Shown piece by piece: positions 6,218-14,629 of a stretch of DNA of 64,000 nt. The notes beneath the pieces are model-generated. The model searched no databases and was not told the origin of the DNA. It saw nothing but the letters and a program-made list of their open reading frames with translations. The number at the start of each line of letters is the position of its first letter. Positions within the stretch are counted from its first letter, which is position 1. Origin of the DNA: Desulforhabdus sp. TSK (GTDB lineage: Bacteria; Desulfobacterota; Syntrophobacteria; Syntrophobacterales; Syntrophobacteraceae); assembly GCF_022836495.1 (NCBI RefSeq), contig NZ_BQXM01000004.1:1-64000 (forward strand). Reading direction: 5' to 3'. Position numbers and translations under genes: made by a program.

Positions 6218-8812
6218 TTAGTTCGACAGGTCCACGTTCAGGTATTCCAGGTCTTCAGCGCCGAACTGCTGCTCGGTGCGAGCGATAATGGTATTCTGTC
6301 CGTAAGTCGGAATGTCCACAAACCGAGCGCTGAATCCCGCGACCCTGACGATGAGGTCCTGATGCTTTTCGGGCTCCTTCTGGGCTGCCTTCATTTCGGC
6401 TGTGCTCACAACATTGAACTGCACGTGATCGATATTCAGATCATGCCACGTATTCATATAGGCATGCCAGATGTCGAAGCCGTGCTTGCTGCGCATCATG
6501 GGCACGGATAACCGCTGGTTGAGCAGGTTCGCTTTCTGGTTCTCCTGGACCTTGGAAACCGATTTCAGGACCGCCGTCGGACCTTTCTTGTCCGTGCCGA
6601 AATAGGGGGAGATACCGCCGTCGTCAGCGGCCTCTCCACCGTAGCGGCCATCCGGGGTTGGGCCGGTACGCGAGCCGACTTCCATGTACAGGCCGACACC
6701 CTGCCCGACGGGCATTATCGGTCCGCCGGAGTAGTTCGTCACCTTCCTCATCTCGCCGCCGATGATTTCCTCGTAGTATCTCTTGATGATCCCATCCGCG
6801 TAATCATCATCATTTCCCCACTTCGGAGCGTTCTTGAAGTCCTTCTGCATCTGCTCGAAGCCTTCCCAGTTGGTCTTCAGGGCTTCCATCAGCTGCTTCA
6901 TCGTATATTTCTTATCATCGTAGATGAGCTTCTTGATGGCAACCAGGGAGTTTCCGCCCACGACGGTCGTTATGGGGTTATGCCACCCATTGGGCTGCTC
7001 TGAGAGAGAACAGGCCTCAGCCCCGAGTTCCATGCACCCGTCGTCGATGCTGGAGACAAAAGGAAGCTGGAGAAAACGGCCTTCCATGTAACGGCTCACA
7101 TCTTTGGCCCGGATCACAAGATTGACGCAGTAGGCGTATTGCTTCTTATAGGCGTCCCATAGTTGTTCAAAAGTCTCGAAGTTTTCAGCATACCCCGTTT
7201 CGGGACCGAGTTGCATGTCCGAATAAGACCAGTCGTAGCCGTTGGTCAGTGTGATTTCGAAGATCTTGCCGGGAAAGATGGAGCCGCCGCCTTCCGAGCG
7301 AGTCTTCTGAGTCTTTCTTCTGCCGACGAGTCCCGGCGACATGCACAAGACATTGGCCCAGTCATGGGCTTCTTCATCCGTGGCCCCGTTTTTGTTCAGG
7401 CTGAACTGGCTATAATATTTCATCTGTTCGGTGCCGATTTCGTCGTGTTTGATGGATGGGTATCCAAGTCCGTCCCGAATGCACTCGAACACGTGATACA
7501 GGGTCTTTACACGGTTTTTCTTGGAATATCTGAAAACCATGGAGGGTTCGGTGGTCCGGATATTTCTCGCACCCTCGAGAATGGCATCCGTCATATCGTT
7601 GCAGCCGTCGGAACCGTCCCCGTTGGTGCCGCCGATTGTGAATATGAAAAGATCATTGGAGCCGGGGAAGATCTCCCTATACCCTCTGGACTTGCCCGCA
7701 CCGTGCTCAGAGATCTTCAGTCTTTCCATCTCGACCATTTCCACCGCATCCGCGTGCGTCATGGGCTGGAACGACTTGTTGATGATGCTGGTCTGGTAGT
7801 AAGGCCACAGGACCTTATCTTCCTTGTGCGCGTAGCCGCTGGCATACCTTTCGATGCCGTGGCAGAGGAGATAAGTGTACCACTTTGCCTGGAAAGCATC
7901 CTTCAACCCTTTGCAGGGTTCCGCGGGGACTCGGCGGCTGATCTCTCCCATCTCCAGCAACTCTTCCTTCCTTGCCGGGTCCGTTTCAAAGTTTTCCGCT
8001 ACGATTTCGCACAGTCTCGCATGCCGTTTGGCCCAACTGATAACCGCCTTGTCCGCGATTATCATGGCTTCCCAATTATCGATCTTGCCGATCCAATCGA
8101 GCCCTTTCGTGCCGTCCCACGGCTGTTTTGCCATTTCAGCCTTTGCGTCGCGAATGTGCCCTTCGGCCAATTCGATCCGTTTCAGAAGGCCGTCTTCCAG
8201 CACGGTTTCGTAGGGAGGCACAACGCTGTTATAGCCGTGGGCAAACGATGGGGCCTCCATGCTGCTGACCTGGTACATCCGCTGCAAGTCGACGGGATCG
8301 AAATATTTTTCGCACTTCGATTGCAGGCTGTAGGGCTTCCAATAATTGTTGATCTCTTCCGCTTCGGCCGCCGGCTGTGGGGAATAGTCGCTTTGAAGGT
8401 AGTCCTTGACGTTCATGTAGGAAAGTTCGGGATAAAGCGGGAACATATTTGGATCTTCAGCATGATAGCCAATTATGAATTCGTCCTGCTGCACAACTAC
8501 CGTTCCCTTGGTCAGAACGGCCGCCAGTTGCAGCGCGCGACGAATGACCTCGGGCTTCCCACGCGACTCCTTGTGCGATTCGGTGATGAGCCGCATTCTC
8601 TCGATGCCGGCCCTGACCCCTTTTTCGACAAACTCACCGGCCGAGGCGTGCTTCCATCGGCAGCGCCCCTTCAATCTCCTGGTTCTGTCGGTGGACGGCG
8701 CAGACAGATGTTCGTGCAGTTCCTCGTCCGGTATGTCGGCCTCTTTGGGATTAGCCAGTGGGAAATCGATAACCTTGCCTTTGTACTGGATAGGCTGAGC
8801 GAGTGTTGTCAT
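6218..8812 (-). CDS. bssA: benzylsuccinate synthase alpha subunit (glycyl radical enzyme) BssA
   Basis: 864 aa, the family length. It adds the methyl group of toluene (or a related methyl-arene) to fumarate. Active-site Cys490 lies in VLCMSPGLVGRR, fumarate-binding Arg505 in TQKTRSEGGG, and the radical Gly826 in VRVAGFSARFVDIPTYGQN. All three are displaced by exactly 3 from the Thauera aromatica numbers (493, 508, 829), so the fold should be colinear. Placement between bssC and bssB and beside a full bbs operon supports a benzylsuccinate-type rather than an alkylsuccinate enzyme. Naphthylmethylsuccinate and hydroxybenzylsuccinate synthases are close relatives and cannot be excluded. The ATG has AAGGGAG upstream and begins 21 nt after bssC. 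Confidence 0.95.
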   Translation of the reverse strand: MTTLAQPIQYKGKVIDFPLANPKEADIPDEELHEHLSAPSTDRTRRLKGRCRWKHASAGEFVEKGVRAGIERMRLITESHKESRGKPEVIRRALQLAAVLTKGTVVVQQDEFIIGYHAEDPNMFPLYPELSYMNVKDYLQSDYSPQPAAEAEEINNYWKPYSLQSKCEKYFDPVDLQRMYQVSSMEAPSFAHGYNSVVPPYETVLEDGLLKRIELAEGHIRDAKAEMAKQPWDGTKGLDWIGKIDNWEAMIIADKAVISWAKRHARLCEIVAENFETDPARKEELLEMGEISRRVPAEPCKGLKDAFQAKWYTYLLCHGIERYASGYAHKEDKVLWPYYQTSIINKSFQPMTHADAVEMVEMERLKISEHGAGKSRGYREIFPGSNDLFIFTIGGTNGDGSDGCNDMTDAILEGARNIRTTEPSMVFRYSKKNRVKTLYHVFECIRDGLGYPSIKHDEIGTEQMKYYSQFSLNKNGATDEEAHDWANVLCMSPGLVGRRKTQKTRSEGGGSIFPGKIFEITLTNGYDWSYSDMQLGPETGYAENFETFEQLWDAYKKQYAYCVNLVIRAKDVSRYMEGRFLQLPFVSSIDDGCMELGAEACSLSEQPNGWHNPITTVVGGNSLVAIKKLIYDDKKYTMKQLMEALKTNWEGFEQMQKDFKNAPKWGNDDDYADGIIKRYYEEIIGGEMRKVTNYSGGPIMPVGQGVGLYMEVGSRTGPTPDGRYGGEAADDGGISPYFGTDKKGPTAVLKSVSKVQENQKANLLNQRLSVPMMRSKHGFDIWHAYMNTWHDLNIDHVQFNVVSTAEMKAAQKEPEKHQDLIVRVAGFSARFVDIPTYGQNTIIARTEQQFGAEDLEYLNVDLSN

Positions 8813-8833
8813 GTTGCACTCCCTTGTTTTCTA

Positions 8834-9010
8834 TTAGGAACGTTTCCGAAAGTTCCCGCAGGTTTCGGTCTTTTCGAATACCGGCTTGGAAAGCCAATAT
8901 TTGCCTTTTTGGTCCTTGTGCTCCGTAACACAGTCGGCCTTGCCCGGTTCAAAATCGTCCTCACCCTCGGGCACCCGGAAAAAGAACGCGCATTCCGCAC
9001 ATGTAGCCAT
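8834..9010 (-). CDS. bssC: benzylsuccinate synthase gamma (small Fe-S) subunit BssC
   Basis: A 58-aa gene, short enough to be lost in automatic calling. Its translation begins MATCAECAFFFRVPEGEDDF and has four cysteines at 4, 7, 27 and 51, matching the CxxC-C-C pattern of BssC, which binds a 4Fe-4S cluster and keeps the alpha subunit soluble. AGAGGAAAAGCG forms the ribosome binding site. It starts 70 nt after bssD and ends 21 nt before bssA, the position of bssC in every bssDCAB operon. A different frame over the same bases (8809-9000) is open but has no family likeness. Confidence 0.92.
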   Translation of the reverse strand: MATCAECAFFFRVPEGEDDFEPGKADCVTEHKDQKGKYWLSKPVFEKTETCGNFRKRS

Positions 9011-9080
9011 CGCTTTTCCTCTCGATTATTTGAGTTTACGCACTTAAAGTCTCAACCCGTCCTTGACATTCAGTCTGCTT

Positions 9081-10112
9081 TCACCTCCTTTCTCCTGGTT
9101 TGAGCCCCCTCTCCGTACCCATTCCAACCATGCCTCCAATGCTCACCTGGATGATGCCGGACTCGGCAAGGGCCTTGGCAAATGGCACCAGTTCTCTGGG
9201 AGAAATCTCTTTGATCCCCTTGTACCGGTATGTCTCTTCACGCCCGAGAAATTCGTATTTCTTCTCGCCGTAAACGTGGTACGGCAGAATATCCACACCA
9301 GTGAGTCTGTCCGCAAAAGAACGCAGGAATTCCACGCATGCTCGAAAATTCTCAGACGAATCATTGAACCCCGGGATGATCGGCAGGTGAATTCTCACGT
9401 TCGCCTCCGCCATTATCAGCGCCCTGATATTTTCGAGAATCGGCTCCAGAGGGAAACCCACGACGCTCCTATGTTTCTCGGGGTCCATGGATTTGATATC
9501 CACGAGAAAAAGGTCGATGCTGTTCAGTAGAGGCTGGATCACTTTCCATGGCGCAAAACAACTGGTCTCCATCCCAACATGGATCCCCTCCCGCTTCAGA
9601 CGAGAGGCGAGTCTGAGAGAAAACTCCGGAAAGAGCAGAGGGTCACCGCCGCTGAGAGTGACGCCGCCGCCGCTTCGTTCAAAAAAGGGAAGGTCAGCAA
9701 CCGCTTCCCGCACGATTTCTTCCATTGAATACTCTCTGCCCACAACACCCCTTGCCTCGGACAGGCATGCCTCCACGCATTTCACGCATCCGATGCATTT
9801 GCTCCGGTCTATCCTGCAAATCTGTGTCTTGCCACTCCTCACTATTGACGAGGCCCCGGTCGGGCATACCTCAACGCAGCGACCGCACCCGGTGCATTTG
9901 TCGGCGTAGAAATAAATCTCCCGCCTGCGGCTTTGTGTTTCAGGATTATGGCACCAGGGACAGTGAAGCGGGCAACCCTTCATGAAAATTGTGGTCCTTA
10001 TCCCTGGCCCGTCCTGGAGACAAAACCGCTGAATCTCTGTGATGAGGGGAATTGCATCATTGGCCTCACGACCCGAAACGGCCTCATCAAGATTTGCCGC
10101 AGAATGTTCCAT
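9081..10112 (-). CDS. bssD: benzylsuccinate synthase activating enzyme BssD (radical SAM)
   Basis: 343 aa. The radical-SAM cluster motif is CPLHCPWC (Cys47, Cys51, Cys54) after FCLQDGPGIRTTIFMKG, and two ferredoxin-type 4Fe-4S motifs follow at Cys73/76/79/83 and Cys106/109/112/116. This three-cluster layout is that of glycyl-radical-enzyme activases, which use S-adenosylmethionine to abstract hydrogen from the target glycine, here Gly826 of BssA. ATG 10112 has GGGAGG 6 nt upstream; a GTG 7 codons earlier is in frame but lacks that spacing. It is the first gene of the operon, read from the control region at 10113-10923 behind a long leader. Confidence 0.93.
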   Translation of the reverse strand: MEHSAANLDEAVSGREANDAIPLITEIQRFCLQDGPGIRTTIFMKGCPLHCPWCHNPETQSRRREIYFYADKCTGCGRCVEVCPTGASSIVRSGKTQICRIDRSKCIGCVKCVEACLSEARGVVGREYSMEEIVREAVADLPFFERSGGGVTLSGGDPLLFPEFSLRLASRLKREGIHVGMETSCFAPWKVIQPLLNSIDLFLVDIKSMDPEKHRSVVGFPLEPILENIRALIMAEANVRIHLPIIPGFNDSSENFRACVEFLRSFADRLTGVDILPYHVYGEKKYEFLGREETYRYKGIKEISPRELVPFAKALAESGIIQVSIGGMVGMGTERGLKPGERR

Positions 10113-10143
10113 TCCGCACCTCCCAGCCGACACAAGAAGGCCA

Positions 10144-10249
10144 CCTGTTCATGGAGAACAGGCTTCGTTGGATCGAATCGAGCAGAGCAATGCCCCTGCC
10201 GGCTGTGGAGCCGATAGCGTACATCGATACCTGCTCGAAGCAGGGTATC
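10144..10249 (-). promoter_or_regulatory. two hairpins in the bssD 5' leader
   Basis: Hairpin 1 is CCTGTTC (10144-10150) with GAACAGG (10156-10162), 5-nt loop. Hairpin 2 is GATACCTGCT (10226-10235) with AGCA-G-GGTATC (10239-10249), a 10-bp stem with one bulged base. Both lie between the candidate bssD promoter and the start codon, so the mRNA would carry them. They may stabilise the transcript or regulate translation. Confidence 0.4.
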
Positions 10250-10350
10250 CAATCCGATCGACCAACTCGATTTCCGTGAATCAATATACCGCTATAAAGC
10301 TTCCGACAGTGTGGGTCATCTCTCACAGCTATAAGTGAGTGTGGAATTTG

Positions 10351-10433
10351 TCATGAACATTCACAATCGTCCAAGCGCGTAGCAAGCACCATCATGTGAA
10401 AAGAGCGGGGAAGAGAACAGAAAGATTGTGAAT
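10351..10433. promoter_or_regulatory. candidate operator cluster upstream of bssD
   Basis: ATTCACAATC (10359-10368) and GATTGTGAAT (10424-10433) form a perfect 10-bp inverted repeat with a 55-nt gap. On the minus strand GAATGTTCATGA (10362-10351) overlaps the left arm and nearly recurs upstream of bbsA as GAATGTGCATGA (12737-12748). These are the best candidates for binding sites of the neighbouring TetR-type regulator. Confidence 0.4.
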
Positions 10434-10468
10434 AATGTTTTTATCCTATCCATTATCACAGTGGTATT

Positions 10469-10498
10469 CAAATAATCATAATGAGAAATCCTTGTCAA
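10469..10498 (-). promoter_or_regulatory. possible bssD promoter
   Basis: TTGACA on the minus strand (10498-10493) is a perfect -35 box. At 18 nt spacing the -10 hexamer would be TATTTG (10474-10469), only 3 of 6 matches, which would suit an activator-dependent or weak basal promoter. The leader to bssD would be about 350 nt. Confidence 0.35.
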
Positions 10499-10500
10499 CC

Positions 10501-10525
10501 TTTTTTTTCAGGAACTGAAAAAAAA
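10501..10525. promoter_or_regulatory. A/T palindrome next to the bssD -35 box
   Basis: TTTTTTTTCA (10501-10510), GGAAC, TGAAAAAAAA (10516-10525): a perfect 10-bp dyad with 5-nt centre, directly upstream of TTGACA in the bssD direction. It could be an UP-element-like A-tract or a regulator site. Confidence 0.4.
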
Positions 10526-10923
10526 GAAAAAAGTGCCTCAGTCATAAGAAATTATCTAATAAAATCGAAAGAAAATCGTAAGAAGCAACATTTCTGTATT
10601 TTTTTTAGGAGATCTGTGGTATCTAATAAAAAAACGTTAAATTCTTAAAAATGTAAATTTTCCTTCGGTATCCAGGGGCGCTGAGGTAAATGTGTCTGCA
10701 CCACAGCTTTTTCCCGTTGGGGTTACAATTCTTTTCCGTCTGGCCCCGCAGCTCTTGGCCGGCCATCCTGGAAAGAAATTGCGACGCCACGTGAGTGCGG
10801 CTCTGGAGCATTGAGGTTTGCAGTTGCGTCTCGATCAAGCATTGTTGGGTTCACCTCCCGGATTGCCCTGTGGAGCCCCGGTTTCTTGAAGAAAATGTTT
10901 TGTAATAGTTTGGAGGAGTTGGG

Positions 10924-12132
10924 ATGAATGAAAACGTGGCTGAAAAGAAGGATGCGATACTCCGGGCTGCGCAGGAGATACTGGCCGAGAAGGGCCTGAG
11001 GCAGTCTACGGTTTCTGAAATAGCCAAACGTGCGGGGGTCTTTGACTCCGAAATTTACCGATATTATAAAAATAAAGAGGACCTTTTGTTTTATTCACTT
11101 TCGGAACGGATGGAGGGGGTAACGAAGGATTTGATGTTCCATTTCAGTGGAATTATCGGAGCCACTAATAAACTGAGCAAGATGATTTGGTTTCATCTGA
11201 GCATCAATGATAATGACTCGGATTCAACTCGAGTCCTTAAGTACCTGCTTTTTGAATGCCGCTCCAATAGACATTTTTATTCACATGCCGGTTATGAGGT
11301 TCTTCGCAGCTACACGGGAATCATGTTGTCGATTCTTAAGGAGGGTGTTGAAAGTTCGGCATTTAGAAGTGATTTCAGTCTACACCTCGTGCGGGAAATG
11401 GTTTTCGGACTACTTGATGAAGAAGCGCTCAGTTGTCTGCTTATCGGGGAAATCGACAAGACAATCCCGGACTTTGAGGCCATAATGTCTCTAGTTTTTG
11501 CAATGATTCAGAATGGCACACATGATCCGAATGAAGATACTACTGACAAATATGGACGCATTATAGAAGCCGCCAAGCGAGTCTTTGCCGATAAAAGCTA
11601 TGATAAAGCGACAATTGCTGAAATTGCCAATGATGCAAAAGTCGCTGAACGAACGATCTATGAAATGTTTAAAACTAAAGAGGATCTTTTATTGGCAATT
11701 TCTGAAGAAAAATTCAAATCCAAAAATAAGTATATGGAAAGCCTTTTTGAGCCTGAAGAATCGTTAGCTAAGCTACAGCGTCTGATATATTATTTTTCTA
11801 ATTTATTACTATCGGATCCAAAATTTGCTATTATATTTTTACGAGATACTAAATTAAACAAAAAGTTCAATATTAAGTCTTTTTCATATCTTTCCGATTG
11901 CATATCCACGCTGTATAAAATTCTCGACGATGGTAAAAAGGATGGTACCTTCAGGCAAGATGTTGATAATAGAGTTTTTAGGAATCTGTTCTTCGGGGCT
12001 TTCTCTCATTTGACGGTGAGATGGTTTGTGGTCGGCAAGATCACTCCGATCAAGATGATGGAGGAACTCAACGAAGTCTCATCCCTTCTATGCCGTTCGG
12101 TAACCAGGCGATTGGATGTGTTGAGATTATAG
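10924..12132 (+). CDS. tandem double TetR-family transcriptional regulator
   Basis: 402 aa, about twice the usual TetR length. A TetR_N helix-turn-helix domain covers residues 8-55 (AILRAAQEILAEKGLRQSTV...IYRYYKNKEDLL) and a second one covers 209-256 (RIIEAAKRVFADKSYDKAT...IYEMFKTKEDLL); each is followed by about 140 residues of helical ligand/dimer domain. The protein is thus a covalent head-to-tail pair, which could act as a single-chain dimer with two different half-site specificities and ligand pockets. It is divergent from bssD and upstream of bbsA, so it probably controls both (inference). TGGAGGAGT precedes the ATG. The second half is clearly AT-richer than the first, hinting at different origins. 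Confidence 0.9.
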   Translation: MNENVAEKKDAILRAAQEILAEKGLRQSTVSEIAKRAGVFDSEIYRYYKNKEDLLFYSLSERMEGVTKDLMFHFSGIIGATNKLSKMIWFHLSINDNDSDSTRVLKYLLFECRSNRHFYSHAGYEVLRSYTGIMLSILKEGVESSAFRSDFSLHLVREMVFGLLDEEALSCLLIGEIDKTIPDFEAIMSLVFAMIQNGTHDPNEDTTDKYGRIIEAAKRVFADKSYDKATIAEIANDAKVAERTIYEMFKTKEDLLLAISEEKFKSKNKYMESLFEPEESLAKLQRLIYYFSNLLLSDPKFAIIFLRDTKLNKKFNIKSFSYLSDCISTLYKILDDGKKDGTFRQDVDNRVFRNLFFGAFSHLTVRWFVVGKITPIKMMEELNEVSSLLCRSVTRRLDVLRL

Positions 12133-12948
12133 AAACTCTGGCTTTTCCCTCTGCTATTCCTCAACTTGACTCTGCGCCCTAAGACTGACCTTAACTTCCG
12201 GGAAAGTCCGCTCTGCCTGGCCGCTTCGTCTACTTCATAAATCTGTGTTCCTCTTTATGATGGAGTGCGCTGCGAATAGCTTGTTCGCTTTTTTCAGGCA
12301 GCTGACTTCTCTCGGCAAGTCAGAGCAAGGGTCCGCCCGGCACGCGCTGCGTTCTTGTAAATTTTGCTCCTGCCATGCAGGACGTGGCACTTTTTCCTCG
12401 CTGGTGTATTTTTGGGCAAGTTCTCAGAATTATTTTAAGGATCATTACTAGGCGGAGACTGAGGCGGCCTATCTATTAGCCCCTCCCGCCCTTTCCAGGC
12501 TATGTCGATAAAGAATCTCGGACTTCCCTGTATTGTCATTCCCTTCCTTTCTTTTGCATGGGCCATTGGCGACGCATGGATTGCAGTGATAATCAGTAAC
12601 GCAGCTGCAAAATAAAACTGGTATTCACATTGTATTTTTTAGAAACCCGTACTGTTTTTAGGAAAAAGAAATAGTAACTAACTGAAATTAATATTAAAAA
12701 AATTTAATAAATAATAATCCTTGACAGCCAACTCAAGAATGTGCATGAATGCTACTTACGTGATGCAGAATTAAAGATACTCATTCTCACTCATTCGCAT
12801 ACTCAAATCTCCAAAAACCGCTCAAGCATTGCGCAATTTATTGATTTTAATTTTGAATTTAATATAGCGGCTTCTTTTTACTTTCTGAGTGCTACACATT
12901 TTTTAGAATATTTCGTGCAAGACTAACAAAAAACCGAGGGAGAAGACC
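12133..12948. other. 816-bp control region upstream of bbsA
   Basis: No gene supported. The first 450 bp show no clear terminator for the TetR gene. From 12600 onward the DNA is very AT-rich and resembles the bssD upstream region: AAT-rich tract, then TTGACA at 12721-12726, then GAATGTGCATGA at 12737-12748, then TGAATGCTACTTACGTGAT (12746-12764), which recalls TGAATACCACT-GTGAT on the bssD side (minus strand, about 10470-10453). Confidence 0.6.
12841..12868 (+). promoter_or_regulatory. possible bbs operon promoter
   Basis: TTGATT (12841-12846), 16-nt spacer, TATAGC (12863-12868); each box matches 4 of 6. It lies 80 bp before the bbsA start, whose ribosome binding site is GAGGGAGAAGACC. An alternative -35 is the TTGACA at 12721, which lacks a good -10. 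Confidence 0.35.
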
Positions 12949-13380
12949 ATGGCTAAAGAAGAGAAAAAGCAAAGAGATCCAGACATTACTTTCTTTCATC
13001 CCGATCTCCTGGAAGTGCCCGAGGATTGCTCCTCCCCTTTCCTTAAAGGTTACCGGTGTAAGAGTTGCGGTCAGCTCGATTTCCCCAATTTGAATCCCTG
13101 CCCCAACTGCTGGGGAGAGGAATTCGAGATCGTACCGCTTTCGCGGAGGGGAAAGCTGTACAGCTACGCCGATATCTTCATCGGTCAACCGGGACTGCAG
13201 ACGCCCTACATCATCGGATACGTCGATCTGCCTGAGAACCTGCGCATCTTTGCAATGCTGGATGGCGAAGTCGGGTCGTTTCAGTGTGGTGAAGAAGTGG
13301 AACTGACCGTCGGAGAGATAAGGAAGAACAGGGACGGGCTGCCGATATTGAGCTACAAATTTAAGAAGGTGAACGGATAA
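12949..13380 (+). CDS. bbsA: benzoylsuccinyl-CoA thiolase zinc-ribbon subunit BbsA (DUF35/OB-fold)
   Basis: 143 aa. A rubredoxin-like zinc ribbon with Cys37, Cys40, Cys51 and Cys54 (YRCKSCGQL...PCPNCWG) is followed by an OB-fold that begins at [15 protein letters not shown]. BbsA is the small partner of the thiolase BbsB; the complex cleaves benzoylsuccinyl-CoA (or homologue) with CoA to benzoyl-CoA and succinyl-CoA. The N-terminal [18 protein letters not shown] segment is typical of DUF35 partners. The gene opens the operon with a good ribosome binding site and is followed after 25 nt by bbsB. Confidence 0.9.
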   Translation: MAKEEKKQRDPDITFFHPDLLEVPEDCSSPFLKGYRCKSCGQLDFPNLNPCPNCWGEEFEIVPLSRRGKLYSYADIFIGQPGLQTPYIIGYVDLPENLRIFAMLDGEVGSFQCGEEVELTVGEIRKNRDGLPILSYKFKKVNG

Positions 13381-13405
13381 CCTTTTGATTAAAGGAGTAA
13401 TAACC

Positions 13406-14572
13406 ATGAAGTTGCCACGGGAAGTATATATCGCGGGTGTTGGGGAGACGGTTTTCGGCAAACGTAAGGAGGACTTTGAAATACTCGGACGGCAGGCCGC
13501 CTTCGAAGCCATCAAGACCTCGAAGATCGACAGACCGGACGTAATTCAAAGCGCCTATTGCGGCAACGCCACCAACGGCATGGTGACGGGACAGACAATC
13601 CTGAAGGACATTGGACTGGTGGGGAAGGCGAGCATGGTGAACGTCGAGAGCGCATGCTCGGCCGGGGCCATGGCTGTGCACATGGCCATAAAGGACGTTG
13701 CCTACGGCATCACGGAGTGCTCCCTGGGCCTTGGAGCGGAGAACCATACACTCCACAGGGAGACGGGAACGGCTTTCACTCCGGCAATGAATGATATTGA
13801 AACCGTGCACGGCGCGGTCATGACCGGGAAGTATTCGATGCGCGCAACGCGTTATATGTATGAGACCGGCGCGACCATCGAAGATTTGGCTATGATCACG
13901 GTAAAAAACCGTGGTCATGCGACAAATAACCCCTATGCCTGGTTCAAGGGCAAGGTGTCGGTCGAAGAAGTGGTCAATTCCCGCATGATTGCCTATCCCA
14001 TGACCTTGCACCAATGCTGCGGAATTGCCGATGGGGCGGGCGCGGTGGTTGTGTGTTCGAAAGACATGATCAAAAAACTCGGCGTCGACAAACCTGTCAG
14101 GGTTGCCGGGTCCGTCGTCACCTCAGGGCCGTACCACAACCGGCCAAGGGACATCACCGGCGATGATATCACTGAAGCGACCAGCGACCTGCTCTACGAG
14201 CAGTCGGGCATCGGTCCCGAAGATGTGGACATTGTGGAATTGCATGACGCCTTCACAATCGCGGAGCTGCTTTACTACGAATGCATGCGTTTCTGCAAAA
14301 GAGGGGAGGGCCTTCAGTTCCTGAGGGACGGCCAGTCGACGCACGGCGGGAAGTGCGTATTCAGCGCCAGGGGCGGGATGCTGTCATACGGGCATCCGAT
14401 CGGCGCTTCCGGAGCCGCACAGATCGCCGCAAACGTGAAGCAACTCAGAGGCGAGTGCCCGGGCTATCAGGTGGAGGGCGCGAAAGTCGCCATGTCGCAC
14501 GTAACGGGCGGCGGGCTGTCCGGAACCGAACATGCTGCCTGTACCATGCACATGCTGGTAAGAGGATGGTAG
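13406..14572 (+). CDS. bbsB: benzoylsuccinyl-CoA thiolase catalytic subunit BbsB
   Basis: 388 aa, SCPx-type thiolase. The nucleophile is Cys84 in [12 protein letters not shown], and the C-terminal [12 protein letters not shown] carries the conserved His motif. It performs the last ring-side step of the pathway, CoA-dependent cleavage of the 2-acylsuccinyl-CoA intermediate. ATG 13406 is preceded by AAAGGAGTAATAACC; a TTG 7 codons earlier is in frame but has no site. Members of this family need a DUF35 partner, supplied by bbsA. The gene order bbsA-bbsB and the SACSAG motif support the assignment over a plain acetyl-CoA acetyltransferase. Confidence 0.92.
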   Translation: MKLPREVYIAGVGETVFGKRKEDFEILGRQAAFEAIKTSKIDRPDVIQSAYCGNATNGMVTGQTILKDIGLVGKASMVNVESACSAGAMAVHMAIKDVAYGITECSLGLGAENHTLHRETGTAFTPAMNDIETVHGAVMTGKYSMRATRYMYETGATIEDLAMITVKNRGHATNNPYAWFKGKVSVEEVVNSRMIAYPMTLHQCCGIADGAGAVVVCSKDMIKKLGVDKPVRVAGSVVTSGPYHNRPRDITGDDITEATSDLLYEQSGIGPEDVDIVELHDAFTIAELLYYECMRFCKRGEGLQFLRDGQSTHGGKCVFSARGGMLSYGHPIGASGAAQIAANVKQLRGECPGYQVEGAKVAMSHVTGGGLSGTEHAACTMHMLVRGW

Positions 14573-14629
14573 GTCTGTGGATAGAGAGTTCCCATGCAAG
14601 GACACTCAGAATAGGAAAGGAACCGTGCC

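Larger units (their letters stand above)
10113..10923. other. 811-bp divergent control region between bssD and the double-TetR gene
   Basis: No gene supported; the open frames here are short and lack ribosome binding sites. The central part (about 10320-10650) is strikingly AT-rich compared with the flanking genes. It holds two leader hairpins, a TTGACA box, an A/T palindrome and a separated inverted repeat, listed as separate entries. The part next to the TetR gene (10660-10900) is GC-richer and shows nothing I can name. Confidence 0.7.

Noticed and set aside
8809-9000. 63-codon frame overlapping bssC
   Set aside because: No cysteines in BssC pattern and no likeness; the neighbouring frame encodes BssC.
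7163-9103. 646-codon open frame on the plus strand opposite bssA and bssC
   Set aside because: It is the antisense of highly conserved bss genes, has no family likeness and no ribosome binding site; open by codon bias.
10623-10838. 71-codon frame upstream of the TetR gene
   Set aside because: No ribosome binding site, composition of non-coding DNA, lies in the control region.
12245-12451. 68-codon frame between the TetR gene and bbsA
   Set aside because: No ribosome binding site and no likeness to known proteins.
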